Assembly (NCBI GenBank): GCA_964494735.1
Contig: CAZBSD010000013.1
Span: 1 to 51,502, forward strand
Source: PHAA01 sp964494735
Lineage (GTDB): Bacteria; Bacillota; Syntrophomonadia; Syntrophomonadales; Syntrophomonadaceae
Reading direction: 5' to 3'
Length of the DNA: 51,502 nucleotides
The position numbers were made by a program, and so were the translations under genes. Under the pieces are notes generated by a model. That model saw only the letters and a list, made by a program, of their open reading frames with translations. It was not told the origin of the DNA and did no database searches. Numbering within the stretch: the first letter of the stretch is position 1; every line of letters starts with the position of its first letter. Below, one piece after another: positions 34,904 through 43,501 of this stretch.

Positions 34904-36100
34904 ATGAAATCTTTTATAAAAAAGACATTCCTGGTGGCCATCGTATTCGGTCTTTTTTTCGGGATCGGCTGCGGTATAGTAGGGTTGTTTGCCCCTTCGG
35001 CAACAACCGTTGCTACCGATGCTTCTGAACCGACCGTTATTGTGGATGACAGCAAGAGAACCAATATCCTCCTGCTGGGCATCGATGCCCGCGGCGGTGA
35101 GAAGATCAGCCGCTCGGATACCATAATCCTGGCCTCAATCGATCCCAAACTGAACAAGGCAGCTTTGGTGTCCATCCCCCGTGACACTAAAATCAGCGGC
35201 AGCGCGGCGGGGGGAATGGACAAAATCAATGCCGCCAATGTTGCTGGCGGGCCGGAGTATGTGGTGGAAAAAGTCGAAGAACTAATGAACGAAAAGATCG
35301 ATTATTATGTGGAAATCGACTTTAAGGGGTTCAAGAATATTATTGATGCCTTAGGCGGCGTTACTATCGATGTTGACCAGAGGATGTACAAGCCTTCTGA
35401 GGATATTAATCTTAAACCCGGGGTACAGACCCTGGATGGTTATGGGGCGTTGGCTTTTGTGCGTTATCGCGACTATCCGATGGGCGATATCGAACGCACC
35501 GAGCACCAACAGACCTTTTTGAAAGCGTTGGGGGAGGAGGTACTTAAGCCATCCACCATCGTAAAATTGCCGACCTTGGTCCGGGAAGTCAAGGCCAATG
35601 TCAAAACCAACCTTGGTTTGAAAGACATGCTCAAGATGGCGGCATGGGCGCCGGGATTCAGCGGTGAGTCCATTGTAGCCCAGACACTGCCCGGCTCCTT
35701 CTACGACCAGCGTAATTCCCAGGGCGTGTTGACGGCCAGCTATTGGATAGCCGACAAAACCAAGACCCCTACGCTGCTGGACACAATGTTGAATGGCCAA
35801 ACGGTGGCAGTGGTGCAGGGCGGCTCGACGACGGTCACCAAACCAGCCACCAACAGCACCAACAAAACACCGGCCACAACACCGCCGACTACTGCCGACC
35901 CTGGTAAAAGTACGGCCAGCAATGGCGATAAAACCGGGATCCAGAAGGATAGCGCCACCAGCAAGAATCAGACCGATACCGCCGGCAAGACTGGTAAAAC
36001 CCAGACCGAGACGACCGGCAAAACGGGTAAGACGCAGACCAGCAGCAAGATTAACTCCGGGAGTCAGACCAACAGTAACAGGACCGGCACGAATATCTAG
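34904..36100 (+). CDS. LytR-CpsA-Psr (LCP) family glycopolymer ligase
   Basis: Transfers lipid-linked wall polymers to peptidoglycan outside the cell. The 398 residues have a short cytoplasmic N-terminus, one membrane anchor (about 8-30) and an LCP domain (about 45-270). Conserved residues are in LLLGIDAR, RSDTIILASI, SIPRDTKI and ALAFVRYR. A 110-residue tail rich in Thr, Ser, Lys and Asn, including two copies of TGKTGKTQT, looks like a flexible wall-spanning segment. ATG 34904 follows GGAGGAG. It is the natural partner of the TagO-like gene before it. Confidence 0.93.
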   Translation: MKSFIKKTFLVAIVFGLFFGIGCGIVGLFAPSATTVATDASEPTVIVDDSKRTNILLLGIDARGGEKISRSDTIILASIDPKLNKAALVSIPRDTKISGSAAGGMDKINAANVAGGPEYVVEKVEELMNEKIDYYVEIDFKGFKNIIDALGGVTIDVDQRMYKPSEDINLKPGVQTLDGYGALAFVRYRDYPMGDIERTEHQQTFLKALGEEVLKPSTIVKLPTLVREVKANVKTNLGLKDMLKMAAWAPGFSGESIVAQTLPGSFYDQRNSQGVLTASYWIADKTKTPTLLDTMLNGQTVAVVQGGSTTVTKPATNSTNKTPATTPPTTADPGKSTASNGDKTGIQKDSATSKNQTDTAGKTGKTQTETTGKTGKTQTSSKINSGSQTNSNRTGTNI

Positions 36101-36140
36101 TCACAACGGCACCAGGATCGAGTTATAAGCTATTATTCCA

Positions 36141-36167
36141 AAGAGGAGGGGCAAGGCCCCTCTTTTG
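36141..36167 (+). terminator. Rho-independent terminator after the LCP gene
   Basis: Stem GAGGGGC/GCCCCTC (36146-36152 with 36156-36162) with loop AAG, followed by TTTT. It separates the wall-polymer genes from the riboswitch-controlled operon. Confidence 0.75.
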
Positions 36168-36279
36168 TCATTTATGGGATAATGATCAGCACCGGATGAA
36201 GATCGTGCCAATGTCCCTCCAACTGGCTGATAATCAGCAATTGCTCCCCACAAAGGTATAGTAAAGTAAAGCAGCGGTC

Positions 36280-36288
36280 TGCTATAAT
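36280..36288 (+). promoter_or_regulatory. Extended -10 promoter of the exopolysaccharide operon
   Basis: TGC then TATAAT (36283-36288), with a poor -35. Transcription would start near 36295, just before the c-di-GMP aptamer. Confidence 0.6.
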
Positions 36289-36299
36289 TAATTCAACAA

Positions 36300-36412
36300 T
36301 ATGGTAACGTTAGCATTGTTAGTTAAGGGCAAACCTTCCGAGAGGTGGGGACGCAAAGCCACGGGCCTTGTGATAAGGCAGCCGAGCTGCCAAAGTGCCA
36401 ACCTGACTTGCT
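36300..36412 (+). ncRNA. c-di-GMP-I (GEMM-I) riboswitch upstream of the exopolysaccharide operon
   Basis: The GEMM-I core words are present in order: GGGCAAACC (36327-36335), a short P2 arm with TCCGAGAGG, GGGGACGCAAAGCC (ending 36360) with the intercalating adenine, ACGGGCC, a P3 arm, and the receptor region AGCCGAGCTGCC (about 36380). By comparison with the Vibrio Vc2 aptamer the guanine matching G20, which recognises c-di-GMP, is kept, arguing against the cGAMP-binding variant. A terminator follows, so control is by transcription termination. ON or OFF direction cannot be read directly. Confidence 0.9.
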
Positions 36413-36440
36413 GCCCGCCTGAGTAATCATTGTAAGCGGG
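36412..36440 (+). terminator. Expression-platform terminator of the first c-di-GMP riboswitch
   Basis: CCCGC (36414-36418) pairs with GCGGG around a 17-base loop, followed by TTTTTT. It lies directly after the aptamer. Confidence 0.7.
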
Positions 36441-36474
36441 TTTTTTCATTTTATTATGACTGATTACTTAACAG

Positions 36475-36606
36475 AAGAGCTTTTCATAGAATATTTCGGC
36501 TTCACAATATTTGTGAGAAAAGCTTCGTATTAATAGTAAAGGTTTAAGACCAAACAATTGTGAATTACCACTGACTAGTGCGGCGATACGATCTGGTTTA
36601 TCGCCG
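36475..36606 (+). other. Two hairpins between riboswitch and first exopolysaccharide gene
   Basis: The stretch from the riboswitch terminator to the first gene is about 195 bases with no gene. It contains AGCTTTTC...GAAAAGCT (about 36479-36524), enclosing TCACAA/TTGTGA. It also contains a perfect eight-pair stem CGGCGATA/TATCGCCG (36581-36588 with 36599-36606) 30 bases before the start codon. Neither is followed by a T tract. Confidence 0.5.
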
Positions 36607-36635
36607 AATTTGCGATTAAAGGACGGTACGGAAAA

Positions 36636-38507
36636 TTGTATAAGCTATCACAGCGAATATTGTTTATGTTGACGGTTGATGCAATCCTGGTGATTGTGGC
36701 CATGACGTTTGCCCTTCTTTTTAGATTTGACGGTACTGTGCCAACTACCTGCTTATTCGCACTAGCGTATTTATTGCCGTTGATTATTATCATTAATCTA
36801 GGGTTTCTTCTAAAATTCAAGCTTTACGGTCGAGTATGGGAATACGCCAGTTGGGGAGAATTATTCTCCATTATCAAGGCAACAACCTGCAGCTATACAT
36901 TCTCGGTAGCTATTATCGAGGTTTTTCGGTTACCAGGTTTGCCCCGCTCGGTCTATGTTTTAGGTTGGTTGTTTACCATTGTCTTAATAATCATTTCACG
37001 CCTATGGTGGAAGGCCAACCGTGACTACTTCCACCAACGCGGGCAACAGGGCGCCAGGGTCCTCATTGTAGGTGCGGGGAACGCGGGAGCGGTTTTGTGT
37101 AAGGAGATTCAATCCAATCCCCAACTCGGGATGAAAGCAGTTGCGTTCGTAGACGACAGTCCTAAAAAACAGGGCCGGATCATGTTAGGTCTGCCGATAA
37201 TGGGCACACGCTATGACATCCCGGAACTAGTAAAGAATCTTAATATAGAAGAAATAATAATTGCCATGCCTTCGATCAAGGGGCCGCCCATGAGGGGAAT
37301 CATCAACATATGTGAGGATACCTCCGCGCGGCTAAAAATAATACCTCACGTATATCAGAACAGCGAGGGTTCGCTATTATCAAAGATTCGCAAGGTAAAT
37401 ATGGAGGATCTGCTGAGTAGGCATCCGGTGCAGATTGACCTACAGCAGGTTTCAGGGTATCTGCAGAACAAGACGGTTCTAGTCACTGGCGGAGGTGGTT
37501 CAATCGGTTCAGAATTATGCCGGCAGATTTTGAAGTTTCACCCTCACCAGTTAGTAATCATAGACTCCAGCGAAAACAGTCTTTTTGAGATTGAGATGGA
37601 ACTGAAAGCGGCTGGGTGGCTAAACCTTGATGCCAAATTGGTGGACATAAAGCAACGCGACGCTTTGGAGGCGGTATTTCAAGAATTTCGCCCCCAGGTA
37701 GTATTTCATGCGGCTGCATTTAAACACGTGCCCATGATGGAAAGACATCCAGAAGCGGCAATACATAATAACGTATTGGGAACCCACATCGTTGCCAGTT
37801 TGGCAGACAAATACCATGCTGAGACTTTCATTCAGAACTCTACTGATAAAGCTGTAAATCCAACTTCAGTGATGGGTGCCAGCAAAAGGCTGGCAGAATT
37901 GATTATTAAGGATCTAAGCAGAAAGTCCAAAACTACATTTGCCACCGTCCGGTTCGGTAATGTGTTGGGAAGCCGTGGCAGTGTCATACCTACTTTTGAG
38001 AAACAGATTGAAGCGGGCGGCCCAATTACGGTTACCCATCCAGACATGACCCGGTACTTCATGACTATACCAGAGGCAGTCGAATTGGTTATCCAGGCAG
38101 GGGCCATGGCTAAAGGCGGCGAGATCTTTGTATTAGACATGGGAGAACCGGTTAAAATTGTCGATTTGGCCTGCGATTTGATCCGCCTGTACGGACTTGA
38201 ACCATGGAAAGACATTGATATAGTCTTTACCGGGATGCGTCCGGGCGAAAAACTATTTGAGGAATTATTCTCTAATGCAGAGGATATGGGGTCTACTTAC
38301 AATGAACGGATATACATATCCCACAAGGAGATAGACCAAGAATATGTTGATATAAACGCCAATATCGAGGGTTGGGTCCGGGAAACATATAATAACAGAG
38401 AAGCCATATTAAGATTAATTGCAAACCTAATCCCAGAGTATCGCAATTCAGAATACCAGAAAAACCGACCCGCAAAAGTTATACTGATAAGGGCAAGTAA
38501 TATCTAA
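36636..38507 (+). CDS. capD: CapD/FlaA1-type nucleotide-sugar 4,6-dehydratase (membrane-anchored)
   Basis: A UDP-HexNAc 4,6-dehydratase/epimerase family protein that makes deoxy-amino-sugar precursors. The 623 residues have four N-terminal membrane helices (about 10-130), a CoA-binding-like Rossmann domain (VLIVGAGNAGA, near 141) and an extended SDR domain (VLVTGGGGSIGSE, near 280). The active-site region reads TSVMGASKR, with Met in place of the usual SDR Tyr, as in WbpM-type enzymes. The start TTG 36636 has only a weak ribosome-binding site. It is the first gene of the operon under the c-di-GMP riboswitch. Confidence 0.9.
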   Translation: MYKLSQRILFMLTVDAILVIVAMTFALLFRFDGTVPTTCLFALAYLLPLIIIINLGFLLKFKLYGRVWEYASWGELFSIIKATTCSYTFSVAIIEVFRLPGLPRSVYVLGWLFTIVLIIISRLWWKANRDYFHQRGQQGARVLIVGAGNAGAVLCKEIQSNPQLGMKAVAFVDDSPKKQGRIMLGLPIMGTRYDIPELVKNLNIEEIIIAMPSIKGPPMRGIINICEDTSARLKIIPHVYQNSEGSLLSKIRKVNMEDLLSRHPVQIDLQQVSGYLQNKTVLVTGGGGSIGSELCRQILKFHPHQLVIIDSSENSLFEIEMELKAAGWLNLDAKLVDIKQRDALEAVFQEFRPQVVFHAAAFKHVPMMERHPEAAIHNNVLGTHIVASLADKYHAETFIQNSTDKAVNPTSVMGASKRLAELIIKDLSRKSKTTFATVRFGNVLGSRGSVIPTFEKQIEAGGPITVTHPDMTRYFMTIPEAVELVIQAGAMAKGGEIFVLDMGEPVKIVDLACDLIRLYGLEPWKDIDIVFTGMRPGEKLFEELFSNAEDMGSTYNERIYISHKEIDQEYVDINANIEGWVRETYNNREAILRLIANLIPEYRNSEYQKNRPAKVILIRASNI

Positions 38508-38600
38508 ATTAACGCGTCCGGCGGAACCATTATATACAGAACCTTATTTTCGGAATTTAAGCATGTATCAATGATTAGAATGGTATGTTGGAGGTACTCA

Positions 38601-39296
38601 ATGCTATCCACTGATAAACAAAAGGCACTCAAAGTATCAGAGAAAGCTCTCATCACCCATTTAAATCCCAAATCGTCTGTATCTGAAGCATATCGGGCAC
38701 TGAGAACAAATCTATACTTTGCGGGGATCGAGAAACCTTTCCGTTCCATAGTGATTACCAGTGCCAACTCCAATGAGGGCAAATCGACTACAACAGCTAA
38801 CTTGGCAGTTGTATTGGCTCAAGCTGGGCACAAGGTCATCGTAGTAGATTGCGACCTGAGAAAGCCGACTCAGCATTTAATATTCTCAATATCCAACAAT
38901 CAGGGATTCACCAATTGTCTTATGCAGAATTTGGATCCCCAACAAATAGCCCATACGGGCTTTGAGAAATATCTTTCAGTTCTCACCAGTGGACCCCTGC
39001 CGCCCAATCCTGCTGAGATACTGGCTTCTGATAGGAATCGCGAATTCTTGGATAATCTCCAATCAAAATTTGACTATGTTTTAATAGACACTCCTCCAAT
39101 GGCAGTTGTGACCGACGCTGCTGTTCTGGCCAACCGTGTTGATGGTGTAATATTGGTTATCAATTCTGGCGTAACACGAACAGACAGTGCCACCAATGTA
39201 AAACAACAGTTGGACCGTGCCAAAGCAAGGGTAATTGGGGTTGTGCTTAATCAAGTCAAACTAGCATCTTCAGACTATTATCATTATTATGGATAA
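38601..39296 (+). CDS. cpsD: CpsD/YwqD-type bacterial tyrosine kinase (BY-kinase)
   Basis: A cytoplasmic autophosphorylating kinase that works with a Wzz-type activator to control polymer length and export. The 231 residues show Walker A (SANSNEGKST, Lys61), Walker A' (VIVVDCDLRKP), Walker B (YVLIDTPPMA) and a C-terminal tyrosine cluster (DYYHYYG). ATG 38601 is six bases after GGAGG (38590-38594); an upstream in-frame ATG at 38571 is unlikely. It is followed by the cognate phosphatase and Wzz-like genes. Confidence 0.93.
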   Translation: MLSTDKQKALKVSEKALITHLNPKSSVSEAYRALRTNLYFAGIEKPFRSIVITSANSNEGKSTTTANLAVVLAQAGHKVIVVDCDLRKPTQHLIFSISNNQGFTNCLMQNLDPQQIAHTGFEKYLSVLTSGPLPPNPAEILASDRNREFLDNLQSKFDYVLIDTPPMAVVTDAAVLANRVDGVILVINSGVTRTDSATNVKQQLDRAKARVIGVVLNQVKLASSDYYHYYG

Positions 39297-39354
39297 TCTG
39301 ATCCCGTAAGTTTCTTCTGTTCCCAAAGGATATTAGAAGGCAGGGAGGCCCCTT

Positions 39355-40137
39355 ATGTTTATTGATTTGCATACCCACATACTAGCGGGCATGGATGACG
39401 GCGCGAAAGACCTTTTGGAGTCGATTCACATGGCTGAGATAGCAATGAACGATGGTATAAATATAGTTGCTGCAACGCCCCACGTCAGAACCCAAGTATT
39501 TGAGAACCGCAAAGAAGACATTTTAATTAAGGTTGCTGCTCTGAATAAGGAGCTCAAAAAGAATCTAGTGGATGTTACTGTATTGCCAGGGGCTGAGTAT
39601 CGATTAGAATATGATCTATTCCAACAATTGGAGAATGGAGAGATTTTGACGATAAATGATACTGGGAAATACCTATTGGTGGAACTTCCCCCCAACTTGA
39701 TCCCCCCGAGGACGGAGGACATGATATATGAAATTCAGATACGGGGGATTACGCCCATTATTGCTCACCCGGAAAGAAACGATTATTTTGCAAGAAATAC
39801 CGGTGCATTACAAAGCTACGTTGATCGGGGTGTTCTTACCCAGATTACTTCAACCAGTGTTACTGGATTGTTTGGGTCCAAGGCCCAGAAGGCAGCTTGG
39901 AAGTTCATGGAGAATGGGATGGTGCATATACTGGCTTCCGATGGACATTCCCATAAGAACCGTTCCCCAGTGCTTTCGAAAGCATGGATGCAGATTCAAA
40001 ACCGTTGGGGTCCCGAATACGCTAATCTTTTAGCTTATGAAAACCCGCTCGCGATTATCAACGCGCAGCAGGTTAGGTACAGCGCGCGTCCCCGAAGACA
40101 ACGGAATATTATCGGGCGAATGGGCTTATTGAAATAA
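39355..40137 (+). CDS. cpsB: CpsB/YwqE-type PHP-domain tyrosine-protein phosphatase
   Basis: A manganese-dependent phosphatase that dephosphorylates the BY-kinase. The 260 residues carry the PHP metal ligands: DLHTHIL (His6, His8), GMDDGA, ATPHVR, PGAEYR, IIAHPERN and LASDGHSH. GGGAGG precedes ATG 39355. The set CpsD-CpsB-Wzz is the usual phosphoregulatory loop of Gram-positive capsule and exopolysaccharide loci. Confidence 0.93.
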   Translation: MFIDLHTHILAGMDDGAKDLLESIHMAEIAMNDGINIVAATPHVRTQVFENRKEDILIKVAALNKELKKNLVDVTVLPGAEYRLEYDLFQQLENGEILTINDTGKYLLVELPPNLIPPRTEDMIYEIQIRGITPIIAHPERNDYFARNTGALQSYVDRGVLTQITSTSVTGLFGSKAQKAAWKFMENGMVHILASDGHSHKNRSPVLSKAWMQIQNRWGPEYANLLAYENPLAIINAQQVRYSARPRRQRNIIGRMGLLK

Positions 40138-40215
40138 TTTATGATTCGTGGTGGAACACCAACCTTCGAAATGATTAAGAATATAACTCAGATTGCGATC
40201 AAAGGGGGGCCAGAC

Positions 40216-40965
40216 TTGACTAGTTGGGTCAGGGGAAATGCTGAAACGGAAATCCGGCCTAGTGAGATTGATTTGCAGACCTTCATTCAAGTCCTAAAGA
40301 AATGGCGGGTTTTGATTGTGGCAGTCACTCTTGCCACCATTGTTCTAGTAGGTTTGGTTACTCACTATATGATCAAACCTGTATACCAGGCCAAGACGTT
40401 GCTCATGGTTACTGTCGCCTCGGAGAAATTACAGGTTTCATCGAGTACAGTCAATAGAACTGACCCAACCACCGGGACTACCGCGCTAATGCCCGTACTT
40501 ACCATGAACACCTATTTGGGGCAACTAAAAAGTGAAGCAACCATGAAAAGGGTGGTGGCGTCTCTTGGACTGCCAGAGACCAGTATTGGCAGTATTTCCA
40601 AGCGAATTGAAGCCACAATAGTAAAGGATTCCAACCTTATTGAGGTGAAGGTGAGTCACACAAATCCTGAAATGGCTCTAAATATCGCCAATGCTGTTTC
40701 TGTACAATATCTTGAATTGATGAGAGAGTTTATGTTTTCCTCAGTAGTGGTAATATCGCCAGCCAACTTACCTGTCGCACCGGTATATCCTAGTATAAAG
40801 CTTAATCTGATTGTGGCCCTCATGCTTGGTTTGATGCTTTCCATATTGCTGGCATTTATATTAGACTTCCTCGACAATACCATCAAGACAGTTGATGACG
40901 TAAATCGGGTGTTGGATCTGCCTGTTCTAGGGTTGATTCCCTCTAAGAATGGGCAAAAATTATAA
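40216..40965 (+). CDS. Wzz/YveK-type chain-length determinant, BY-kinase activator
   Basis: A membrane protein with two transmembrane helices (about 34-54 and near 200-222) flanking an outside domain, and the proline-rich Wzz motif PANLPVAPVYPS just before the second helix. It activates CpsD and sets polymer length. The start is placed at TTG 40216, seven bases after AAGGGGG, giving 249 residues. ATG 40141, in frame, has no ribosome-binding site but would add 25 residues. There is no fused kinase, so the activator and kinase are split as in Bacillus. Confidence 0.88.
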   Translation: MTSWVRGNAETEIRPSEIDLQTFIQVLKKWRVLIVAVTLATIVLVGLVTHYMIKPVYQAKTLLMVTVASEKLQVSSSTVNRTDPTTGTTALMPVLTMNTYLGQLKSEATMKRVVASLGLPETSIGSISKRIEATIVKDSNLIEVKVSHTNPEMALNIANAVSVQYLELMREFMFSSVVVISPANLPVAPVYPSIKLNLIVALMLGLMLSILLAFILDFLDNTIKTVDDVNRVLDLPVLGLIPSKNGQKL

Positions 40966-41123
40966 CAGTAAAATATCAGAGATCAGTGAGGAAACAAATA
41001 AGGACCAAAGGGATCGATAGAAAGTGTAGAGTAGTGACATTTGGGTTTTATACGTGCTGCAAAATAGTGCTTGAAATTACCTGAGTATTCCCGCACCGCC
41101 AAATAGAGCAGAGGTTCATAATT

Positions 41124-42287
41124 ATGACGAAAAAAACGAAAGTGTTATTGGTAGTGCCGTCACTAGTAGCAGGTGGTCAGGAAAGGGTAGCGGTTAATAC
41201 TGCAAATATTTTGGCCCAAGATTATGATATTACTCTGGCGGTGTTCACAAAGAACAATGCCGTTTTTCATCCGAATTGCAGAGTATTAGATTTACATATC
41301 CCCTCTAGCAAGGGCTACTGGCAGAAAATTATTAACGTATTCAGGCGGATTATAGCCCTGAAAAAACTCAAGCACAAATTGAATATAGATATATCAATTT
41401 CGTTCGGAAATACGGCAAACATGGCCAATGTTCTTTCAAAGACAGAAGATCGGGCGATAATATCTATTCGCGGCTATTATTCACTCCGTTTTAAGACTCC
41501 TCTATTCAAAATCGTTGATAGAGTCATATATAATATGGCGGATAAGATTATCTGCGTTTCTGAGAAAATGGCTAGTGACATGATTTCCCTCTACCATATT
41601 CCCAAAGATAAAGTATTTACTCTGTATAACCCTTATGATATTGATAGTTTATCCAAACAGGCTATCCAACCGATTACTACGGCTTTTGGACACCCGGCTA
41701 TCGTGGCGATGGGCAGTCTTGAAAAGGTTAAAGGTTATAATCATCTATTAAGTGCTTTTGCTCATGTGCAGAGAGAAATCCCTGAGGCTAACCTAGTATT
41801 CATTGGTGATGGACGCGCAAGAGACGCACTTAAGAAGAGGGTAGATAAATTAGGCCTGTCAAACAGCATTACTTTTCTCGGCTTCCAATCCAATCCTTTC
41901 TGCTATTTGGCAAGATGTGATATGTTTGTTCTTCCTTCCATTAACGAAGGCTTTCCCAATGCCCTTGTTGAAGCTATGGCGTGCGGATTACCTGTAATCG
42001 CTACGGATTGTAAAACTGGGCCTCGTGAAATCTTGACAGAGACATTCCTTGACGAGGTAGTGTCGGGTATTAAACAAGTTGAATATGGCCTTTTGGTTAC
42101 TCCATTCACCGACGACGATAGTGATGAACCAGAGCTCGACCGAAATTTGGCCGATGCTATGCTGCGGTTTCTGAGAGACGATCAGATTCGAAGGTATTAT
42201 CGGGAGAGGTCATTACAACGAGCACGCCATTTTTCAGTTGATACTTATAGGAATAATATTAGTGCGATTATGGGACACAAACTATAA
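41124..42287 (+). CDS. Glycosyltransferase family 4
   Basis: A GT-B fold transferase, 387 residues. The N-terminal domain has the acceptor loop PSLVAGGQERVAVN (12-25). The C-terminal donor domain shows MGSLEKVKGYNHLLSAF, FIGDGRARDALK, ITFLGFQ and the EGFPNALVEAMACGLPVIA motif with the catalytic E(x7)E pair. It adds a sugar to the lipid-linked repeat unit; donor and acceptor are unknown. It begins 158 bases after the Wzz gene, a stretch with no visible terminator. Confidence 0.9.
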   Translation: MTKKTKVLLVVPSLVAGGQERVAVNTANILAQDYDITLAVFTKNNAVFHPNCRVLDLHIPSSKGYWQKIINVFRRIIALKKLKHKLNIDISISFGNTANMANVLSKTEDRAIISIRGYYSLRFKTPLFKIVDRVIYNMADKIICVSEKMASDMISLYHIPKDKVFTLYNPYDIDSLSKQAIQPITTAFGHPAIVAMGSLEKVKGYNHLLSAFAHVQREIPEANLVFIGDGRARDALKKRVDKLGLSNSITFLGFQSNPFCYLARCDMFVLPSINEGFPNALVEAMACGLPVIATDCKTGPREILTETFLDEVVSGIKQVEYGLLVTPFTDDDSDEPELDRNLADAMLRFLRDDQIRRYYRERSLQRARHFSVDTYRNNISAIMGHKL

Positions 42288-42365
42288 ATTGCTCCGGCAA
42301 GTTTTAATAAACCGGTAGGAGAACTTGGGGTACCCGATTTTAAGGCCCTGGGTATAAAGTGTGTG

Positions 42366-43472
42366 ATGAAAATCATGTTTTATTATCATTCTGTTAATAA
42401 TGTTGGGGGTGCTGAACGGGTTATAACATACCTGGCCAATGATTTTGTGGAGCGGGATGATGAGGTTTCCATTATGGTTACCGACCACCTGCCACCGTGG
42501 CATCCTTTGGATAAACGGGTGCAGTTGATCAATTTGAATACCGAATCGTCCAGCCAAGGTCTGGTTGATGCTGTTATCACTAATCTGTACCGTGTGCAGT
42601 TAACCCGGAAACACCTTCGGTCGGTAAAGCCTCACGTGGTAGTGTGCTTTGGGATCAGCCACTTGACGGCAGCTTATTTGGCAAGACCGTTCCTGGGTAT
42701 TAAGCTTATCGGCTCAGAGAGAAATAATCCGAGATACAGTGATTATGGTGTTTGGAAACATCTTAAACGATTGATTCCTCAATTGGTTGATGGATTTGTT
42801 TTTCAAACCAATAAGGCGCAAATGCTTTATCCGATTACGGTACAAAAGAAAAGTATTGTGATAACGAATGGAATTTCTATTGAAGACCATGCCATTGGTA
42901 CTCTGCAGCTAAATCAAAGAATCCCTGGCAGTATGTGTGGGGTAGGCAGGCTTAGCGAGCAAAAAGGATTTGACACCCTGATAAATGCTTTTGCCCGGTT
43001 TGAACGCCAATATCCATCTTACATTTTGACCATCTATGGTGAAGGCAATGAGAGGAATAACCTCGAGAAGCTGATTTCTGAATTGAATATGGAAGGGAAG
43101 GTAATTTTAGCGGGAAAGATCAATAATGTGCTGGAAGAAATTTCGAAACAGCAGGTTTTCATTTTATCCAGCAATTATGAAGGGATGCCTAATGCACTCA
43201 TAGAAGCAATGGCATGTGGCTGCGCATGTGTGTCCACAGATTGTGACTATGGGCCATCGGAATTAATTACGGATGGTGAAAACGGGTTGCTTGTGCCCGT
43301 GGGTGACATTGAAGCTTTAGCTAATGCTATGGAACGCATCGCAAATGATATAGCTTTTGCTGATAAACTGGCAAAGAATGCGAAAAGGATACGTGATACA
43401 AATTCCATTCATAATATTGCGGATAGATATCATGAATATATTACGAGGGTTGCTAAGAAATATAACCGATAA
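42366..43472 (+). CDS. Glycosyltransferase family 4 (second)
   Basis: A 368-residue GT-B transferase. The N-terminus has HSVNNVGGAERVITYLA. The donor domain has VGRLSEQKGFDTLINAF, IYGEGNERNNLEKL, VILAGKINN and NYEGMPNALIEAMACG, with the retaining GT4 E(x7)E. ATG 42366 (or GTG 42363) has a weak ribosome-binding site. Sequence similarity to the previous transferase is limited to family motifs, so they probably add different sugars. Confidence 0.9.
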   Translation: MKIMFYYHSVNNVGGAERVITYLANDFVERDDEVSIMVTDHLPPWHPLDKRVQLINLNTESSSQGLVDAVITNLYRVQLTRKHLRSVKPHVVVCFGISHLTAAYLARPFLGIKLIGSERNNPRYSDYGVWKHLKRLIPQLVDGFVFQTNKAQMLYPITVQKKSIVITNGISIEDHAIGTLQLNQRIPGSMCGVGRLSEQKGFDTLINAFARFERQYPSYILTIYGEGNERNNLEKLISELNMEGKVILAGKINNVLEEISKQQVFILSSNYEGMPNALIEAMACGCACVSTDCDYGPSELITDGENGLLVPVGDIEALANAMERIANDIAFADKLAKNAKRIRDTNSIHNIADRYHEYITRVAKKYNR

Positions 43473-43501
43473 TTGAGTATTTGAGCCACAGAAAGGGCAC
43501 T

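Noticed and set aside
36300..36412. cGAMP-specific GEMM variant
   Set aside because: The guanine equivalent to Vc2 G20 is kept in all three aptamers; cGAMP-selective members usually have A there.
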